Source of the DNA: Phialophora verrucosa
Lineage: Eukaryota; Ascomycota; Eurotiomycetes; Chaetothyriales; Herpotrichiellaceae
Direction of reading: 5' to 3'
DNA: 64,000 nt
NCBI GenBank assembly: GCA_002099365.1
Contig: MSED01000009.1
Span: 1,736,001-1,800,000, forward strand
Position numbers and translations under genes: made by a program. Below the pieces are notes generated by a model, which was given only the letters and a program-made list of their open reading frames with translations, had not been told where the DNA came from and did not search any database. Positions 11,870-23,283 of the stretch are shown piece after piece. Each line of letters starts with the position of its first letter. Position 1 is the first letter of the stretch.

Positions 11870-14800
11870 ATGCCGATCCGCAAACCCTCACGCTATGGCT
11901 CCAATTCGAAATTCAGCAACAATGCCTCGCGCAAACCGCGAACGAAAACGGTCGATGCTTCCTCGCTGCGGGACACTGAAGGCACTTCTCAAGACGAGAA
12001 ATTCCAGGCAATCCGGCACGCCAATGACATCGATGAGGCCATGGGCTTTCCCCGGTACGACTCTGGAAAGAAAAGAGTTGGCTGGCTCTACAACATGCAC
12101 AGCACGTCCATTGAGGACTCAAAAACACCTGGTGGCCGTGCAGGTGTCGACTTTTACTTTATCGGCGACGACGGCCACAACTTCAAAGCAGTTGTCGAGT
12201 ACGATCCATATTTCTTGCTGGCTGTCAAGCGCGGGAGGGAAGCAGAGGTGGAAGAGTGGTGTAAGAGGATGTTCGAGGGGCTTGTCAAGGCTGTGAACCG
12301 GGTCACAAAGGAGGACTTACAGATGCCCAATCACCTCCTAGGTTACAAGCGAACATTCCTGCAGCTTACCTTTGCCAACGTCTCCGATTTGTTAGCTGTT
12401 CGCAGGACAGTAATGCCCATTGCAGAGAAGAACAGAGAGAAAGTCAACGCAATGGACACATATGCGGAGGTCGCGACTGCTACGGCTGGCTTCGACGTCT
12501 ACGATGAAGAGCAGTTCAACGACAATAGACCGAACACGATCGTCGAGGCCAGCGAACACATTGTCGCCATCCGAGAGTATGACGTGCCCTACCATGTTCG
12601 TGTCACTATTGACAAGGATATCCGCATCGGAAAATGGTACACGGTCGAGGCCAAACACGGAGCGGTCACCTTGACATGCCTCGAAGAACGCTTGACACGT
12701 GCGGATCCCGTTGTTCTTGCCTTTGATATCGAGACGACAAAATTACCTCTGAAATTCCCAGACCAGCTCATCGACCAGATTATGATGGTTTCTTATATGA
12801 TTGATGGGCAAGGCTTTCTCATTACAAACAGAGAGATTGTGTCAGAAGATATTGCGGACTTTGACTATACTCCGAAAGCCGAGTATGAAGGGCCTTTCAT
12901 GATTTTCAACGAGCCCAACGAACGTGCTGTCATTGAACGGTTTTTCTCGCACATCAAGGATGCCCGACCTACTGTCATTGCAACATACAACGGAGATTTC
13001 TTCGATTGGCCTTTTGTTGAAGCTAGAGCCAGCGTCAACGGGATCGACATGTACGCCGAGATCGGATTCCGGAAAAACAGCGAGGACATCTACCAAAGCG
13101 ACTACTGTGTTCATATGGATTGCTTCGCCTGGGTCAACAGGGACAGCTATCTGCCACAGGGGAGTCGAGGCCTGAAGGCCGTCACGGTTGCCAAACTTGG
13201 CTACGATCCGGACGAACTCGATCCTGAGTTAATGACACCTTACGCTAGCGACCGTCCTCAGATCCTTGCAGAATATTCCGTTTCCGACGCTGTGGCCACC
13301 TACTATCTGTACATGAAATATGTCCATCCTTTCATTTTCTCGCTGTGCACAATACTTCCTTTGAGTCCCGATGACACGTTGCGAAAGGGAACTGGAACGC
13401 TGTGCGAGATGCTGTTGATGGTGCAAGCATACCAAAAGAGCATCGTCTTGCCGAACAAGCACAAAGAACCCCGGGAAGCTTTCTGGGAGGGTCATCTTCT
13501 GGAATCGGAAACGTACGTCGGCGGACACGTGGAGAGCATTGAAGCTGGCGTCTTTCGAGCCGATATACCGGTCAACTTTGCCATTGACACCACCGCTATC
13601 GATGAACTTATTCGCGATCTCGATGCAGCCTTACAGTTCTGCATCACGGTTGAAGAAAAGAAATCACTTGAAGACGTTACGAACTATGATGAAGTACGAG
13701 CACAGATTTTTGAAAAGTTAAACAGCCTGAAGCATACACCGAACAGAAATGAACGACCTCTTATTTACCACCTGGACGTTGCCTCCATGTACCCTAATAT
13801 CATGACAACGAACCGACTTCAGCCTGACTCCATGATTTCAGAGTCTGACTGCGCCGCTTGCGACTTCAACCGGCCTGGGAAGACATGTGATCGACGCTTG
13901 CCTTGGGCATGGAGAGGTGAATTCTTGCCGACGAAACGCGACGAGTACAACATGATTCGCAGGGCGGTGGCGAATGAGAGTTTTCCAGGCAAAACCCCCA
14001 AAGCACCGAGGCGGACATTCCAACAGTTGACTCTGGACGAGCAAGCCGCGATGGTACGGAAGCGGCTGCAGGAATATTCGAAAAAGATATACCACAAGAT
14101 CCATGACTCGAAGACTATTGAACGAGAAGCTATCATCTGCCAACGAGAAAATCCATTCTATGTCGACACTGTGCGGGACTTCCGAGATCGCCGTTACGAC
14201 TTCAAGGGTAAACAGAAAGTCTGGAAGGGCAAAACGGAGACACTGAAGTCATCAGGTGCACCTCCGCATGAGGTCGAGGAAGCCAAGAAGATGATTGTGC
14301 TTTTCGACTCCTTACAGCTGGCTCACAAGGTGATTCTCAATTCTTTCTATGGCTACGTTATGCGAAAAGGATCCAGGTGGTACTCCATGGAGATGGCGGG
14401 CGTCACTTGCCTCACAGGAGCACACATCATTCAGATGGCCCGAGAGCTTGTCGAGAGGATTGGACGACCGTTGGAATTGGACACTGATGGTATCTGGTGC
14501 ATGCTTCCCGCCACTTTCCCTGAGAATGTGATTTTCACGTTGAAGAACGGCAAGAAGATGGCAATCTCATATCCGTGCGTGATGCTTAACCATTTGGTAC
14601 ACGCACGATATACCAACCACCAATACCAGACACTTGTCGATCCAACCACATTCAAGTACGAGACGCACAGCGACAACTCGATTTTCTTCGAAGTCGATGG
14701 TCCATACAAAGCCATGATCCTGCCAACATCGAAGGAAGAGGACAAAAATTTAAAGAAGCGGTACGCAGTCTTCAATCACGATGGCAGCCTAGCAGAATTA

Positions 14801-17800
14801 AAAGGTTTCGAGGTCAAACGAAGGGGGGAGCTGAAGCTCATCAAGATCTTCCAGACTCAAATATTCAAATTCTTCTTGGAAGGGACTACCTTGGCAGAAA
14901 CGTATGCAGCTGTGGCTCGAGTCGCCAACCGTTGGCTTGATGTTTTACATTCTCACGGATCCACGCTGGCGGACGAGGAGTTGATCGACTTGATTTGTGA
15001 GAACAAAAGCATGGCCAAGACCCTCGAGGAATACGGGACACAGAAGTCAACGTCCATCACAACCGCGAAGCGTTTAGCTGAGTTTCTAGGTGACCAGATG
15101 ATCAAGGACAAAGGTCTGAACTGCAAGTACATTATCTCAGCCAAACCCAGAAACACTCCTGTCACGGAACGGGCCATTCCCGTCGCCATCTTCTCAGCAG
15201 ACGACGGTGTCAAGCGGTTCTTCCTACGGAAATGGCTGAAGGACGATCCTGCGGACATGGACCCAAGAACCGTCATTGACTGGGACTACTATCTTGAGCG
15301 TCTCGGTTCAGTCATCCAGAAGCTCATAACTATCCCGGCTGCTCTGCAAAAGATCAGAAACCCTGTTCCACGTGTTGCTCACCCAGATTGGCTGCAGAAA
15401 AGAATCACTGCAAAGGACGACAAATTCAAACAGAAGAAGATTAATGATCTCTTCGAAAAGCGCCCACTTGCTGAGCGATCGGTCAATTTGCTGGACCATC
15501 GACTCCATGCGACTGGAGATATCGAAGACGCCCTGAGTTCTCAGCTGAAGTCGCCGACACATCCGCTTAAGCCTGCAAAGCGGAAAGCCGAGGAATCGGC
15601 AAATCAATCTCTCATTGATCCTCTTGCATCTCATGCATCTCATTCTTCAGCGATTGATGAAGACTATGGGGACTGGCTCCAGTACCAGAAGAAGAAGTGG
15701 AAGCTACAGAAGCAAGCCAGAGCCAGGCGGCGTCAATTGTATGGGGAGAGACCAAACGTGGCTGGTGACTCCATTGGTAGCTTTTTCCGCAATCAGGCCG
15801 AGATGATGTATACCAACACATGGCATGTTCTCCAGCTGCGTCAAGGTGACGCACCCGGTGAAGTGACAGCTTTCGTCCTCATCGGGAAGAAGATCCAGCA
15901 ATTAACCGTCAAGGTACCCCGGACACTGTATCTCAATCTGAAGGGCGAAGACCTCCCGAACGTGGAAATACCAGGGTGTGACGTCGAAAAGGTCAACCAC
16001 GCATTGCCCAATGGTCATCAGTCGGTGCACTTGTTTCGACTGACAATGCCCGAAGACACCTATTTGCGGGAAGCGGAGTTGGTGTCATTATTGTGCAATC
16101 ATCCCAGTGTCGAAGGCGTCTACGAGCGGCAGCTTCCCCTGTTCATGCGTGCTCTGCTGAAGTTGGGCAATATGTGCACCTTTGATGACAGTCAAAAAGG
16201 TGTTCTTGGAACGGGCCTCGAGCAAGGCTTCGACCTGTCGGCACTTCTCAGAGGTGAGGCACAGTCCACCTACCTGGAAGACGCAGCATCTCTGGGCTAT
16301 ATCTACCTGTACCACGTGGCAGCAGGGGACAGAAATGTTTTTGCATTATTCTCCACGACCAGGGCAGAAGCTCACCTTATTATCTTGAGCCGAGGTCGAG
16401 ACGCTCAGCTTCCCAATGTCGACAAGGTTTATGCTGAAAATTACCGGCAAAAACTCCAGGACGAAGCCTTAATTGAGAGCATCTTCAAGTATCAGCCCAC
16501 CATCAGCTTCAAGGTGTCCCAAGTGACAACGAAAAGAAAAGCACACCTCGAGCTCGCCGACATACTGAAGAAATGGCGCTCGAATGCAACGAAGCCGACA
16601 ATGCTTCTCTTGCAGACAGCCTCTCACAACCAATTGGTGCACGATGTTCGGAGTATGAGGGATTTTCCAATACTGTGCTTGCCCGCTGAACAAGCCGATG
16701 TGGATCTACCTACATTGGGCTGGCAGAGCCATGCCTTCAAACAGGTAATCTCCCATTATCTCAACGTATCTGGCTGGTTGACGCATCTCATCGAGCTTGC
16801 GCGGTACGGTGATGTGCCATTATGCAACCTTGAGAAGGATGATCCTCGTTTCCTGATCGATCTGGCCTATGCTAGGCGGTTGATGAGAAGCAACGTAGTC
16901 CTGTGGTGGTCCGATCAGCCTCGTCCCGACCACGCCGGTCACGAACGTGATGACATTTTGGGCCCCCTGACCGAGGTAGTGGAGATGCCTTCTATCAACA
17001 ATCCTGGTGCCTACACTTCTGTTTGTGTCGACATCTCGGTCCAGAACTTGGCTATCAATACCATCCTAACCTCATCCATCATCAACGAGCTTGAAGGATC
17101 TGCGGAATCCATTGCCTTCAACCCGGCAGTTAACGAAGAGAACCCGCTTGATTCGAACGTGGTCAAAGCCAATGGTGGTTTCGCACAAGCAGCGCTTGAA
17201 GTTCTTCGTGAAATGGTGAAGTCGTGGTGGGCAGAAGCCTGTCGTGGTAACAGACTTGCGGATGTGATGGTCCAACATCTTGTCAGATGGGTTGAGGCGC
17301 CTGCTTCCTGTCTCTACGACCGGCATCTGCACTATTACATCCAGATGATGTCCAAAAAGGCCATGCAACAACTTATCACCGACTTCCGACGAGTCGGTTC
17401 ACACGTGGTCTTTGCCAGTCCGACACGACTGCTTCTGCAGACATCCAAGCATGAGGTCGAGAATGCGTACGCCTATTCGCAATACATCCTGAAAGCCATC
17501 CAACAGAAACCTCTTTTCCACTTCCTCGGGCTGGAGGTCAAGGACTACTGGGACATACTCATCTGGTATGATGCATACAATTACGGTGGTAAAGGCACCC
17601 CGACAGTGACGGAAGAAACGAACAGCTCCAGCCTGGAGACTGTGGTCCACTGGCAGCTCTCACAATTCCTGCCCGTGCCACTGCAGCCCATATTCGATGA
17701 CTGGGTGGTCACGTTCATTGATCTGATGCAGAAACTGAAGAGACCACCTGCTGCTGACGATTCTCCTCTTACACCTCGACCCACACAACTACCCTCCGGC

Positions 17801-18589
17801 TTCATCAGCTTGACCGAAGATCCCACCAGTACAGAGGTGACGACGGTTCTGCAGGACGACTTCTCCAAGCCACTGAAGAAGCAGATTACCAGCCTGATCC
17901 GGCGGCAACGTGAAGAGTTGCTTCATCCCGAACTCGCCAGCGACTGGACATTCCCCTCTCTCGTTGGCGGCACCCTGGAATCAAGCGACCCACGACATCC
18001 TTGCGACCCTGTGCTGGAGCTGGTCAAGTCGCTCATGCAGATCATCTCCTTGTCAAAGCCTCTTCAACTCGAAGCACGCTTGCTCCGTAAAGAGCTCCTC
18101 GCCCTGTTCGACGTCCGCGAGTTTAGCAAGGAAGCGCGCTTCGAGAATCCCAGTGCGAGTCTCCGCTTCGACGGCCTCATCTGCGACACTTGCACTACGA
18201 CTAGAGATCTTGATCTATGTCGTGATGAGGACATCTTGCCCAACGTCAACGAGAGCGGTGAGGAAGGGAGCAGTAAACCTTGGAGGTGCAACAGCTGCGG
18301 GACGGAGTACAATAGGATCTTGCTTGAAGAAGAGCTCATTGCAAGGCTCCAAGCAATGCTTCTCCGGTGGCAGATGCAGGACATCAAGTGCAAGAAATGC
18401 GGTGTACTGCAGAGTGATGATTCGTCCTTCGCAGACCACTGTTCGTGTGGTGGACATTGGGTTGGCACAGTGGAGTTGGGGGGCGTCAAGGATAAATTGA
18501 GTGTCACAGCACGGGTTGCGCAGGCCTATGGCTTGAAAATGTTGACCAGAGTTATTGAAGGCGTCAAGACGATGTGCATGATTTCATGA
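11870..18589 (+). CDS. POL2: POL2, DNA polymerase epsilon catalytic subunit
   Basis: Leading-strand replicative polymerase of the nucleus. A single 6.7 kb exon encodes 2239 residues, the usual length. N-terminal half: proofreading exonuclease with DIETT (Asp286, Glu288 of the Exo I motif) and NGDFFDWPF (Exo II); polymerase motif A DVASMYPN (Asp636); palm motif C as LDTDG (Asp871, Asp873) in the epsilon-specific DTDG form rather than DTDS. The C-terminal half is the inactive second polymerase module (DUF1744 region). The protein ends in two zinc/iron-sulfur Cys clusters: C-x2-C (CDTC), then C-x2-C (CNSC), and CKKC...CSC. All catalytic motifs look intact. The start MPIRKPSRYG is the first ATG of the frame and matches the family's basic N-terminus. 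Confidence 0.97.
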   Translation: MPIRKPSRYGSNSKFSNNASRKPRTKTVDASSLRDTEGTSQDEKFQAIRHANDIDEAMGFPRYDSGKKRVGWLYNMHSTSIEDSKTPGGRAGVDFYFIGDDGHNFKAVVEYDPYFLLAVKRGREAEVEEWCKRMFEGLVKAVNRVTKEDLQMPNHLLGYKRTFLQLTFANVSDLLAVRRTVMPIAEKNREKVNAMDTYAEVATATAGFDVYDEEQFNDNRPNTIVEASEHIVAIREYDVPYHVRVTIDKDIRIGKWYTVEAKHGAVTLTCLEERLTRADPVVLAFDIETTKLPLKFPDQLIDQIMMVSYMIDGQGFLITNREIVSEDIADFDYTPKAEYEGPFMIFNEPNERAVIERFFSHIKDARPTVIATYNGDFFDWPFVEARASVNGIDMYAEIGFRKNSEDIYQSDYCVHMDCFAWVNRDSYLPQGSRGLKAVTVAKLGYDPDELDPELMTPYASDRPQILAEYSVSDAVATYYLYMKYVHPFIFSLCTILPLSPDDTLRKGTGTLCEMLLMVQAYQKSIVLPNKHKEPREAFWEGHLLESETYVGGHVESIEAGVFRADIPVNFAIDTTAIDELIRDLDAALQFCITVEEKKSLEDVTNYDEVRAQIFEKLNSLKHTPNRNERPLIYHLDVASMYPNIMTTNRLQPDSMISESDCAACDFNRPGKTCDRRLPWAWRGEFLPTKRDEYNMIRRAVANESFPGKTPKAPRRTFQQLTLDEQAAMVRKRLQEYSKKIYHKIHDSKTIEREAIICQRENPFYVDTVRDFRDRRYDFKGKQKVWKGKTETLKSSGAPPHEVEEAKKMIVLFDSLQLAHKVILNSFYGYVMRKGSRWYSMEMAGVTCLTGAHIIQMARELVERIGRPLELDTDGIWCMLPATFPENVIFTLKNGKKMAISYPCVMLNHLVHARYTNHQYQTLVDPTTFKYETHSDNSIFFEVDGPYKAMILPTSKEEDKNLKKRYAVFNHDGSLAELKGFEVKRRGELKLIKIFQTQIFKFFLEGTTLAETYAAVARVANRWLDVLHSHGSTLADEELIDLICENKSMAKTLEEYGTQKSTSITTAKRLAEFLGDQMIKDKGLNCKYIISAKPRNTPVTERAIPVAIFSADDGVKRFFLRKWLKDDPADMDPRTVIDWDYYLERLGSVIQKLITIPAALQKIRNPVPRVAHPDWLQKRITAKDDKFKQKKINDLFEKRPLAERSVNLLDHRLHATGDIEDALSSQLKSPTHPLKPAKRKAEESANQSLIDPLASHASHSSAIDEDYGDWLQYQKKKWKLQKQARARRRQLYGERPNVAGDSIGSFFRNQAEMMYTNTWHVLQLRQGDAPGEVTAFVLIGKKIQQLTVKVPRTLYLNLKGEDLPNVEIPGCDVEKVNHALPNGHQSVHLFRLTMPEDTYLREAELVSLLCNHPSVEGVYERQLPLFMRALLKLGNMCTFDDSQKGVLGTGLEQGFDLSALLRGEAQSTYLEDAASLGYIYLYHVAAGDRNVFALFSTTRAEAHLIILSRGRDAQLPNVDKVYAENYRQKLQDEALIESIFKYQPTISFKVSQVTTKRKAHLELADILKKWRSNATKPTMLLLQTASHNQLVHDVRSMRDFPILCLPAEQADVDLPTLGWQSHAFKQVISHYLNVSGWLTHLIELARYGDVPLCNLEKDDPRFLIDLAYARRLMRSNVVLWWSDQPRPDHAGHERDDILGPLTEVVEMPSINNPGAYTSVCVDISVQNLAINTILTSSIINELEGSAESIAFNPAVNEENPLDSNVVKANGGFAQAALEVLREMVKSWWAEACRGNRLADVMVQHLVRWVEAPASCLYDRHLHYYIQMMSKKAMQQLITDFRRVGSHVVFASPTRLLLQTSKHEVENAYAYSQYILKAIQQKPLFHFLGLEVKDYWDILIWYDAYNYGGKGTPTVTEETNSSSLETVVHWQLSQFLPVPLQPIFDDWVVTFIDLMQKLKRPPAADDSPLTPRPTQLPSGFISLTEDPTSTEVTTVLQDDFSKPLKKQITSLIRRQREELLHPELASDWTFPSLVGGTLESSDPRHPCDPVLELVKSLMQIISLSKPLQLEARLLRKELLALFDVREFSKEARFENPSASLRFDGLICDTCTTTRDLDLCRDEDILPNVNESGEEGSSKPWRCNSCGTEYNRILLEEELIARLQAMLLRWQMQDIKCKKCGVLQSDDSSFADHCSCGGHWVGTVELGGVKDKLSVTARVAQAYGLKMLTRVIEGVKTMCMIS

Positions 18590-18964
18590 TTAATGGACGC
18601 CTTCCTGAGAAGCATCTCATGAGGGTATTTTCAGGGTGAGCATAAAGGAGCGTACGAAAGGGTGCATACATCGCTGTTTCAGCTCGAGCTAGATGCACAG
18701 CTTGATCAACTACATTTGATATCACATATCTGATCGGTCTCCATGGGGACACTGCTTTATGTGTCTCGCGTAGGACTAGCCACAACGTATTCGAATTCGA
18801 TATTTTGAGATACAGGAACAGCCTCACATCCCTTCTAACTCTATGGTCTGCGCGTCGTTCAGACATTTACAGTTCTGCTGCATCGACACGTGTGTCTCAC
18901 CAATTCCCAGGCTGCCATATCTACTCAAGTTGCAGACTCAGTCTCGTACCACAAGCTGCTGGAA
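18590..18964. other. Intergenic gap after POL2
   Basis: No supported gene. The POL2 3' untranslated region and the promoter of the small secreted protein should lie here. Confidence 0.4.
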
Positions 18965-19643
18965 ATGAAATTACTTTCTTTCCTATCCCTGCTCGCTGTT
19001 GCTGCCATTGCTGAAGCTGGAGTTTGCAACAGCGGGAGTTACGCAATCGCGATGCCTTTACTGGCAGGGTACCCCCAAGCGCAATCATTCTGTAGCCCAA
19101 AATATCCTTGGCCAGTGGCTACACCCACGCTCAAAGTCAAACGTGGGAATATTCGTCATGTCCAGACAACAAAACACTCGTCTACGACCACGACGAAGCC
19201 ACCGTCGACGACTCTCACTATTACTACAAAAAGTACGAAGACAGCCCAGAATGCTAAAGCGTCGCCAACGGTCTGTTATATCGTCCGAAACCGGCGCCGC
19301 TTTGTCTACTTTCTGCTCCTGTATCCAAACGGCCAGCACAAAGACCGCAGGTTGACGGTCGGAGCCATAAATGTGGCATAACTAAGAAAGTATCAGATAT
19401 TTCTAGGTAACTCCAACTACTACCACTACCACTACCACTACCACTACCACGACCATGACCACGACTACAACTACAACTACCACCAACACAGTGAGTAATC
19501 TATGAAAACCGTGATGGCTTTAAGCTAAGTTCGACCAGACCACGACGAGTATCTGTGTCCCATCTGGGGGAGTGTGCACCGGCACCAACGAATGTTGTCA
19601 GGACCCCATTGAGTCTGATTCGCTTCATCTGCAGGCGCTATAG
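18965..19643 (+). CDS. Small secreted Cys/Thr-rich protein
   Basis: Proposed exons 18965-19270, 19407-19490 and 19530-19643, all in phase 0, give 167 residues. The ATG at 18965 starts a clear signal peptide (MKLLSFLSLLAVAAIAEAG). The mature N-terminus has two Cys in the pattern CNSGSYAIAMPLL...FCSPKYP, seen in fungal secreted proteins. A Thr/Ser-rich stretch follows, and exon 2 is almost pure Thr, coded by ACT/ACC repeats. The last exon carries a compact Cys motif, C-x6-C-x5-C-C (CVPSGGVCTGTNECC), resembling the start of knottin folds but lacking the later Cys. It may be a cell-wall or matrix protein, or a candidate effector; no function is assigned. Intron 1 is long (136 nt) and its donor is uncertain. 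Confidence 0.5.
19417..19450 (+). repeat. ACTACC microsatellite coding for Thr
   Basis: The hexamer ACTACC is repeated about 5-6 times and continues as imperfect Thr codons to 19490. It lies inside exon 2 of the secreted protein and stays in frame, so copy-number change would alter linker length without frameshift. Confidence 0.8.
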
Positions 19644-21184
19644 CGACCTGCTCACCTCCCGCTCCAACCACAGCTGGAAAGAGAGATTTACCTCCTACTA
19701 GCAGTACTGCTGGAAGACAATACGGTTAGGCCTCAACACGTATGGAAAAGGTTGGCGGAAATACCGCACCGGCTCGAGATCGTGTCAAATCTTCAGGGAA
19801 ACGATATCCACGTGTCTTGAAATAAATAGGTATATGGCATTACATTGTCTCCAGCTCCTCCCTCATGCGGCTCTTGTACATCTCCTCAAAATGTAACAGA
19901 GGTGAGGAGAAGTGATTGCTGTAGAAGGACACACCACTTTGATATATCAAGTTGCTTTTGGTCCATGCCTTTTTCCATCAACCACTCCACTTCTTTGCTC
20001 CCTTCAACATTCTTCATGCTCTTTGCCTTCAAAATTGGTATGGGCTCTGGAGGATGATCTTATGGCCAAGTACCGTTGCCTTACTGAACGCTTCGCCGAG
20101 TCAAGGTTCATCTAGGACGTTAAATCCATGCAATGGCCTGATGATTAGTGTTGACTGTTGTTTGCGAGAGACTTTGCGTCGACCTCGACGTCAGCAGCAG
20201 CAAGAGAGCCAGTCATAGTGCGACTTCAAGAGTGAGCAAATCTAAGCAGCATAATTGACTTCAACCAGAGCGATTTCCGGCCCTTGATAGCAGAAAGCGA
20301 ACCAAGTGTTTGGTGGTAGCAGAGACTGACACGAGATAAGGACCTGGTCAATCGCGAGATTGATCGTCCATCCTAGGTCAAGTGTCCATGATCTGGTCTT
20401 ACATGATTGATACGGTGGACGACGACAGCTTATCATAGCTGATCTTAGTCGAGCTCGTTCATCGAGCAAAGACTTTTACCCCTCTCGACCACAACGCGTC
20501 ATTTCCAACTGCTACACATAACACCCTTCTCCAATCGCGAAATACTTCTTTGAAAGACACATTGAACTCTTCCAGCATAGTGGGCGTCTTAGCTTCTCGA
20601 AGATGCATGAACCGACAGGGTTGCTGGGGCCACAGGGTCGGAAGGTGGATGGACAAAGCCCGGACGGCTGCGCTCTCAGGGTCGGGACTCTCGTACCCTC
20701 AGGATAACCCTTTTCGCCATGTTGGCGCTTCAAGGCACGACTCTCGTTGATAGGCCGACTGTTGCTGCTGCAACAATGAGTTCGAGACCTAAGCTAGAGA
20801 GCGAATGGGTCTCTCGGGTACGTATCCGAGCTGGCTAGGAGGCTCGGAAAGCAGAACCGAGCCAGCTTCCTTCAGCTTGCGATGGCTGAATCCCAGCGTT
20901 CCTTCGTATTCATGAAGAGCGATAATGCGTAGATCGCTTCGATGTAGCCCAAATCATCCACCTGATAGACCATCGCCCGAGCAAATTATGCCCCACCGTG
21001 CCCACCTACCCCGGGGTTGAGCGATAGAACCCTGGGGGACTGGAGATATCAATCTTATATGAGCTCCTCCTCACGACGTCCAGTCCCTCTCGTATTCCCT
21101 CCTTCTTCAATGTAACCACTATCTCCCAAGTCATTCTCAAATTTGCCTCACAATTTTGCAACTTTCAGAAGAGCTAACCAAAAC
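19644..21184. other. Long intergenic region at the island's left edge
   Basis: About 1.5 kb with no supported gene; open frames are short and featureless. It separates the housekeeping block from the catabolic island. The last 450 bp include four GATA-factor motifs, listed separately. Confidence 0.45.
20748..21027. promoter_or_regulatory. Four HGATAR motifs upstream of the permease
   Basis: TGATAG at 20748-20753, CGATAA at 20920-20925, TGATAG at 20963-20968 and CGATAG at 21022-21027. HGATAR is the site for AreA-type nitrogen regulators. Four sites in 280 bp just upstream of an amino-acid permease fit nitrogen-catabolite control, but the motif is short and chance matches occur. Confidence 0.4.
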
Positions 21185-22958
21185 ATGGCCACTCTTAAAG
21201 ACGTCTCCCACGAAGGAGAGAAAGTTAGCACCGAGAATGGAGGTGCGAATGGAGAGATCACGCGCGTCTACAGCGACTCGATAACAGGCAGCATTGTGGT
21301 CGACAACGCCGACCAGCTCCACCGTCGTCTTAACAACCGGCAAATCCAACTGATTGCTGTTGGCGGTGCGGTCGGCACTGCCCTCTTCATCAGCATCGGT
21401 GGCGCTCTGACTAGGGGCGGCCCTCTGAACTTGTTCCTCGCCTACCTGTTCTACAGCGTCAACATGGGTATGGTCAACAGCTGCATCGCTGAAATGACCA
21501 TAATGCATCCTGTCTCAGGAGGATTCATCCGCATGGCTGGCAAGTGGGTTGATGACGCTTTTGGCTTTATGGCCGGGTGGAACTTCTTTTTCTACGGAGC
21601 CCTTGTCGTGCCATTCGAAATTACAGCTCTCGGCTTGGTCATTGGATATTGGAGCGACAACGTCCCGGTCGCTGCTGTGTGCGGCGGGTGCATTGTAGCA
21701 TATATGTATGTAAACAGCACGGTCCACTATGTCTAAAGTGCCGCCCACTGACTGTCATTCTAGAGCCATCAACTCGCTAACAGTCCGAGCCTACGGCGAA
21801 GCAGAGTTCTGGTTGTCCAGTGGGAAGGTCCTGTTGATCTTCATGCTGTTCTCTTTTACCTTTGTCACCATGTGTGGCGGTAACCCAAAGCACGATGCCT
21901 ATGGATTCCGCTACTGGAACAACCCAGGCCCCATGGCTGAGTATCACGCGAGTGGATCACTCGGGAGATTCGAAGGCTTCCTCTCCTGCCTCTGGTCGGC
22001 TTGCTTCACCATCGTTGGTCCGGAATACATCTCAATGGCTGCTGCTGAGGCAAAGCGCCCACGGATCTATGTCAAAACTGCGTTCAAGACCGTCTACTGG
22101 CGCTTCGGCTTGTTCTTTGTCCTGGGGGCCCTATGTGTCGGCATTGTCGTGCCATACAACGACCCTACCTTGGTCGCAATTACCAACGGTGTATCCGGAG
22201 GTGCTGGAACGGCGGCCGCATCACCCTACGTTATCGCCATGTTTAACCTCGGTGTCCACGGACTTCCACACCTTGTGAATGCTTTAATCTGCACAAGCAT
22301 TTTCTCCGCTGGAAACACCTACTTCTTCGCAGCGACGCGAGCCTTGTACAGTCTATCCCTGGAGGGCAGAGCTCCCAAATATCTCCGAAAGTGTACAAAA
22401 GGCGGCGTACCAATATGGAGTATCCTCACCACGGCGACCATTCCGTGTCTCTCGTTCCTTTCCGTCTCTAACGGTTCGGCAGTTGTCCTGAACTGGTTGA
22501 TTAACTTAGTGACTGCCGGCTCACTGATCAACTTTGTGGTCATGGTGACAACCTACCTCTTTTTCTATCGGGCGACGAAGGTCCAGAACGTGGACCGGAG
22601 GACCTTCCCCTACCGTGGATGGGGTCAACCATACATTGCTTGGATCTGCCTGACTGGGGAGTGCCTTGTTCTTCTGTTCTTCGGATATTTGAGCTTCGAC
22701 CCTCCGAGCGCAGAAGGCTTTTTCTCATGCTATACCATGCTCATCGTTGCGCCTCTCCTTTACATCTTCTGGAAAATCTTCCAAAAGACCAAGTTCGTCA
22801 AGGCAAGCGAACTCGACTTTGTCTGGGAGAAACCCATAGTCGATGCTTACGAGGCTTCATTTATCTCGCCCCCAGTGGGATTCTGGACGGAAATGTTGCA
22901 AATGGTAGGCCTCATGCGCAACAAGGTCGACGACCGACGGAACTCTATCACTGCTTAG
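21185..22958 (+). CDS. Amino-acid permease (AAT/APC family, Dip5-like)
   Basis: Plasma-membrane amino-acid/proton symporter. Exons 21185-21705 and 21764-22958, phase 2, 571 residues. The cytosolic N-terminus ends in LHRRLNNRQIQLIAVGGAVG, the family's first-helix signature. PVSGGFIRMAGKWVD, then FGFMAGWNFFFYGALVVPFE and AINSLTVRAYGEAEFW, are conserved core segments. About twelve hydrophobic segments can be counted, and both termini are polar. It resembles the acidic-amino-acid/proline permease branch rather than GABA permeases. It lies at the left border of the island and could import the substrate, as PrnB does in the Aspergillus prn cluster. The substrate cannot be read from sequence. Confidence 0.88.
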
Positions 22959-23283
22959 ACTCGTGGAAGCATCTTGGACATGTATCCGAGTATGAGGGAG
23001 GTGTGATTTGGATTTGAAACAGGTTCATGTCATTGTTGCAGTTCCTGCTATGGAAGCTTGCAGGTTGTACTTCCGGGTCGGATGTTGTCCATAGTTCCAG
23101 CTAATCGCTATCACATGGTGTCTGCTCGAATTCCAGCCATCAGTCATGGACAAAATCTGCTGCGCAGCATTGCCGTACCACGCGCATATTCGCAAGAGAT
23201 CCTTGTGTACGTCCGTTGACGCCGCTGCAAGCGACTAGCTCGATGACCATGAGGAAATCTCATTTGGTCGGTCCCTTACGCTC

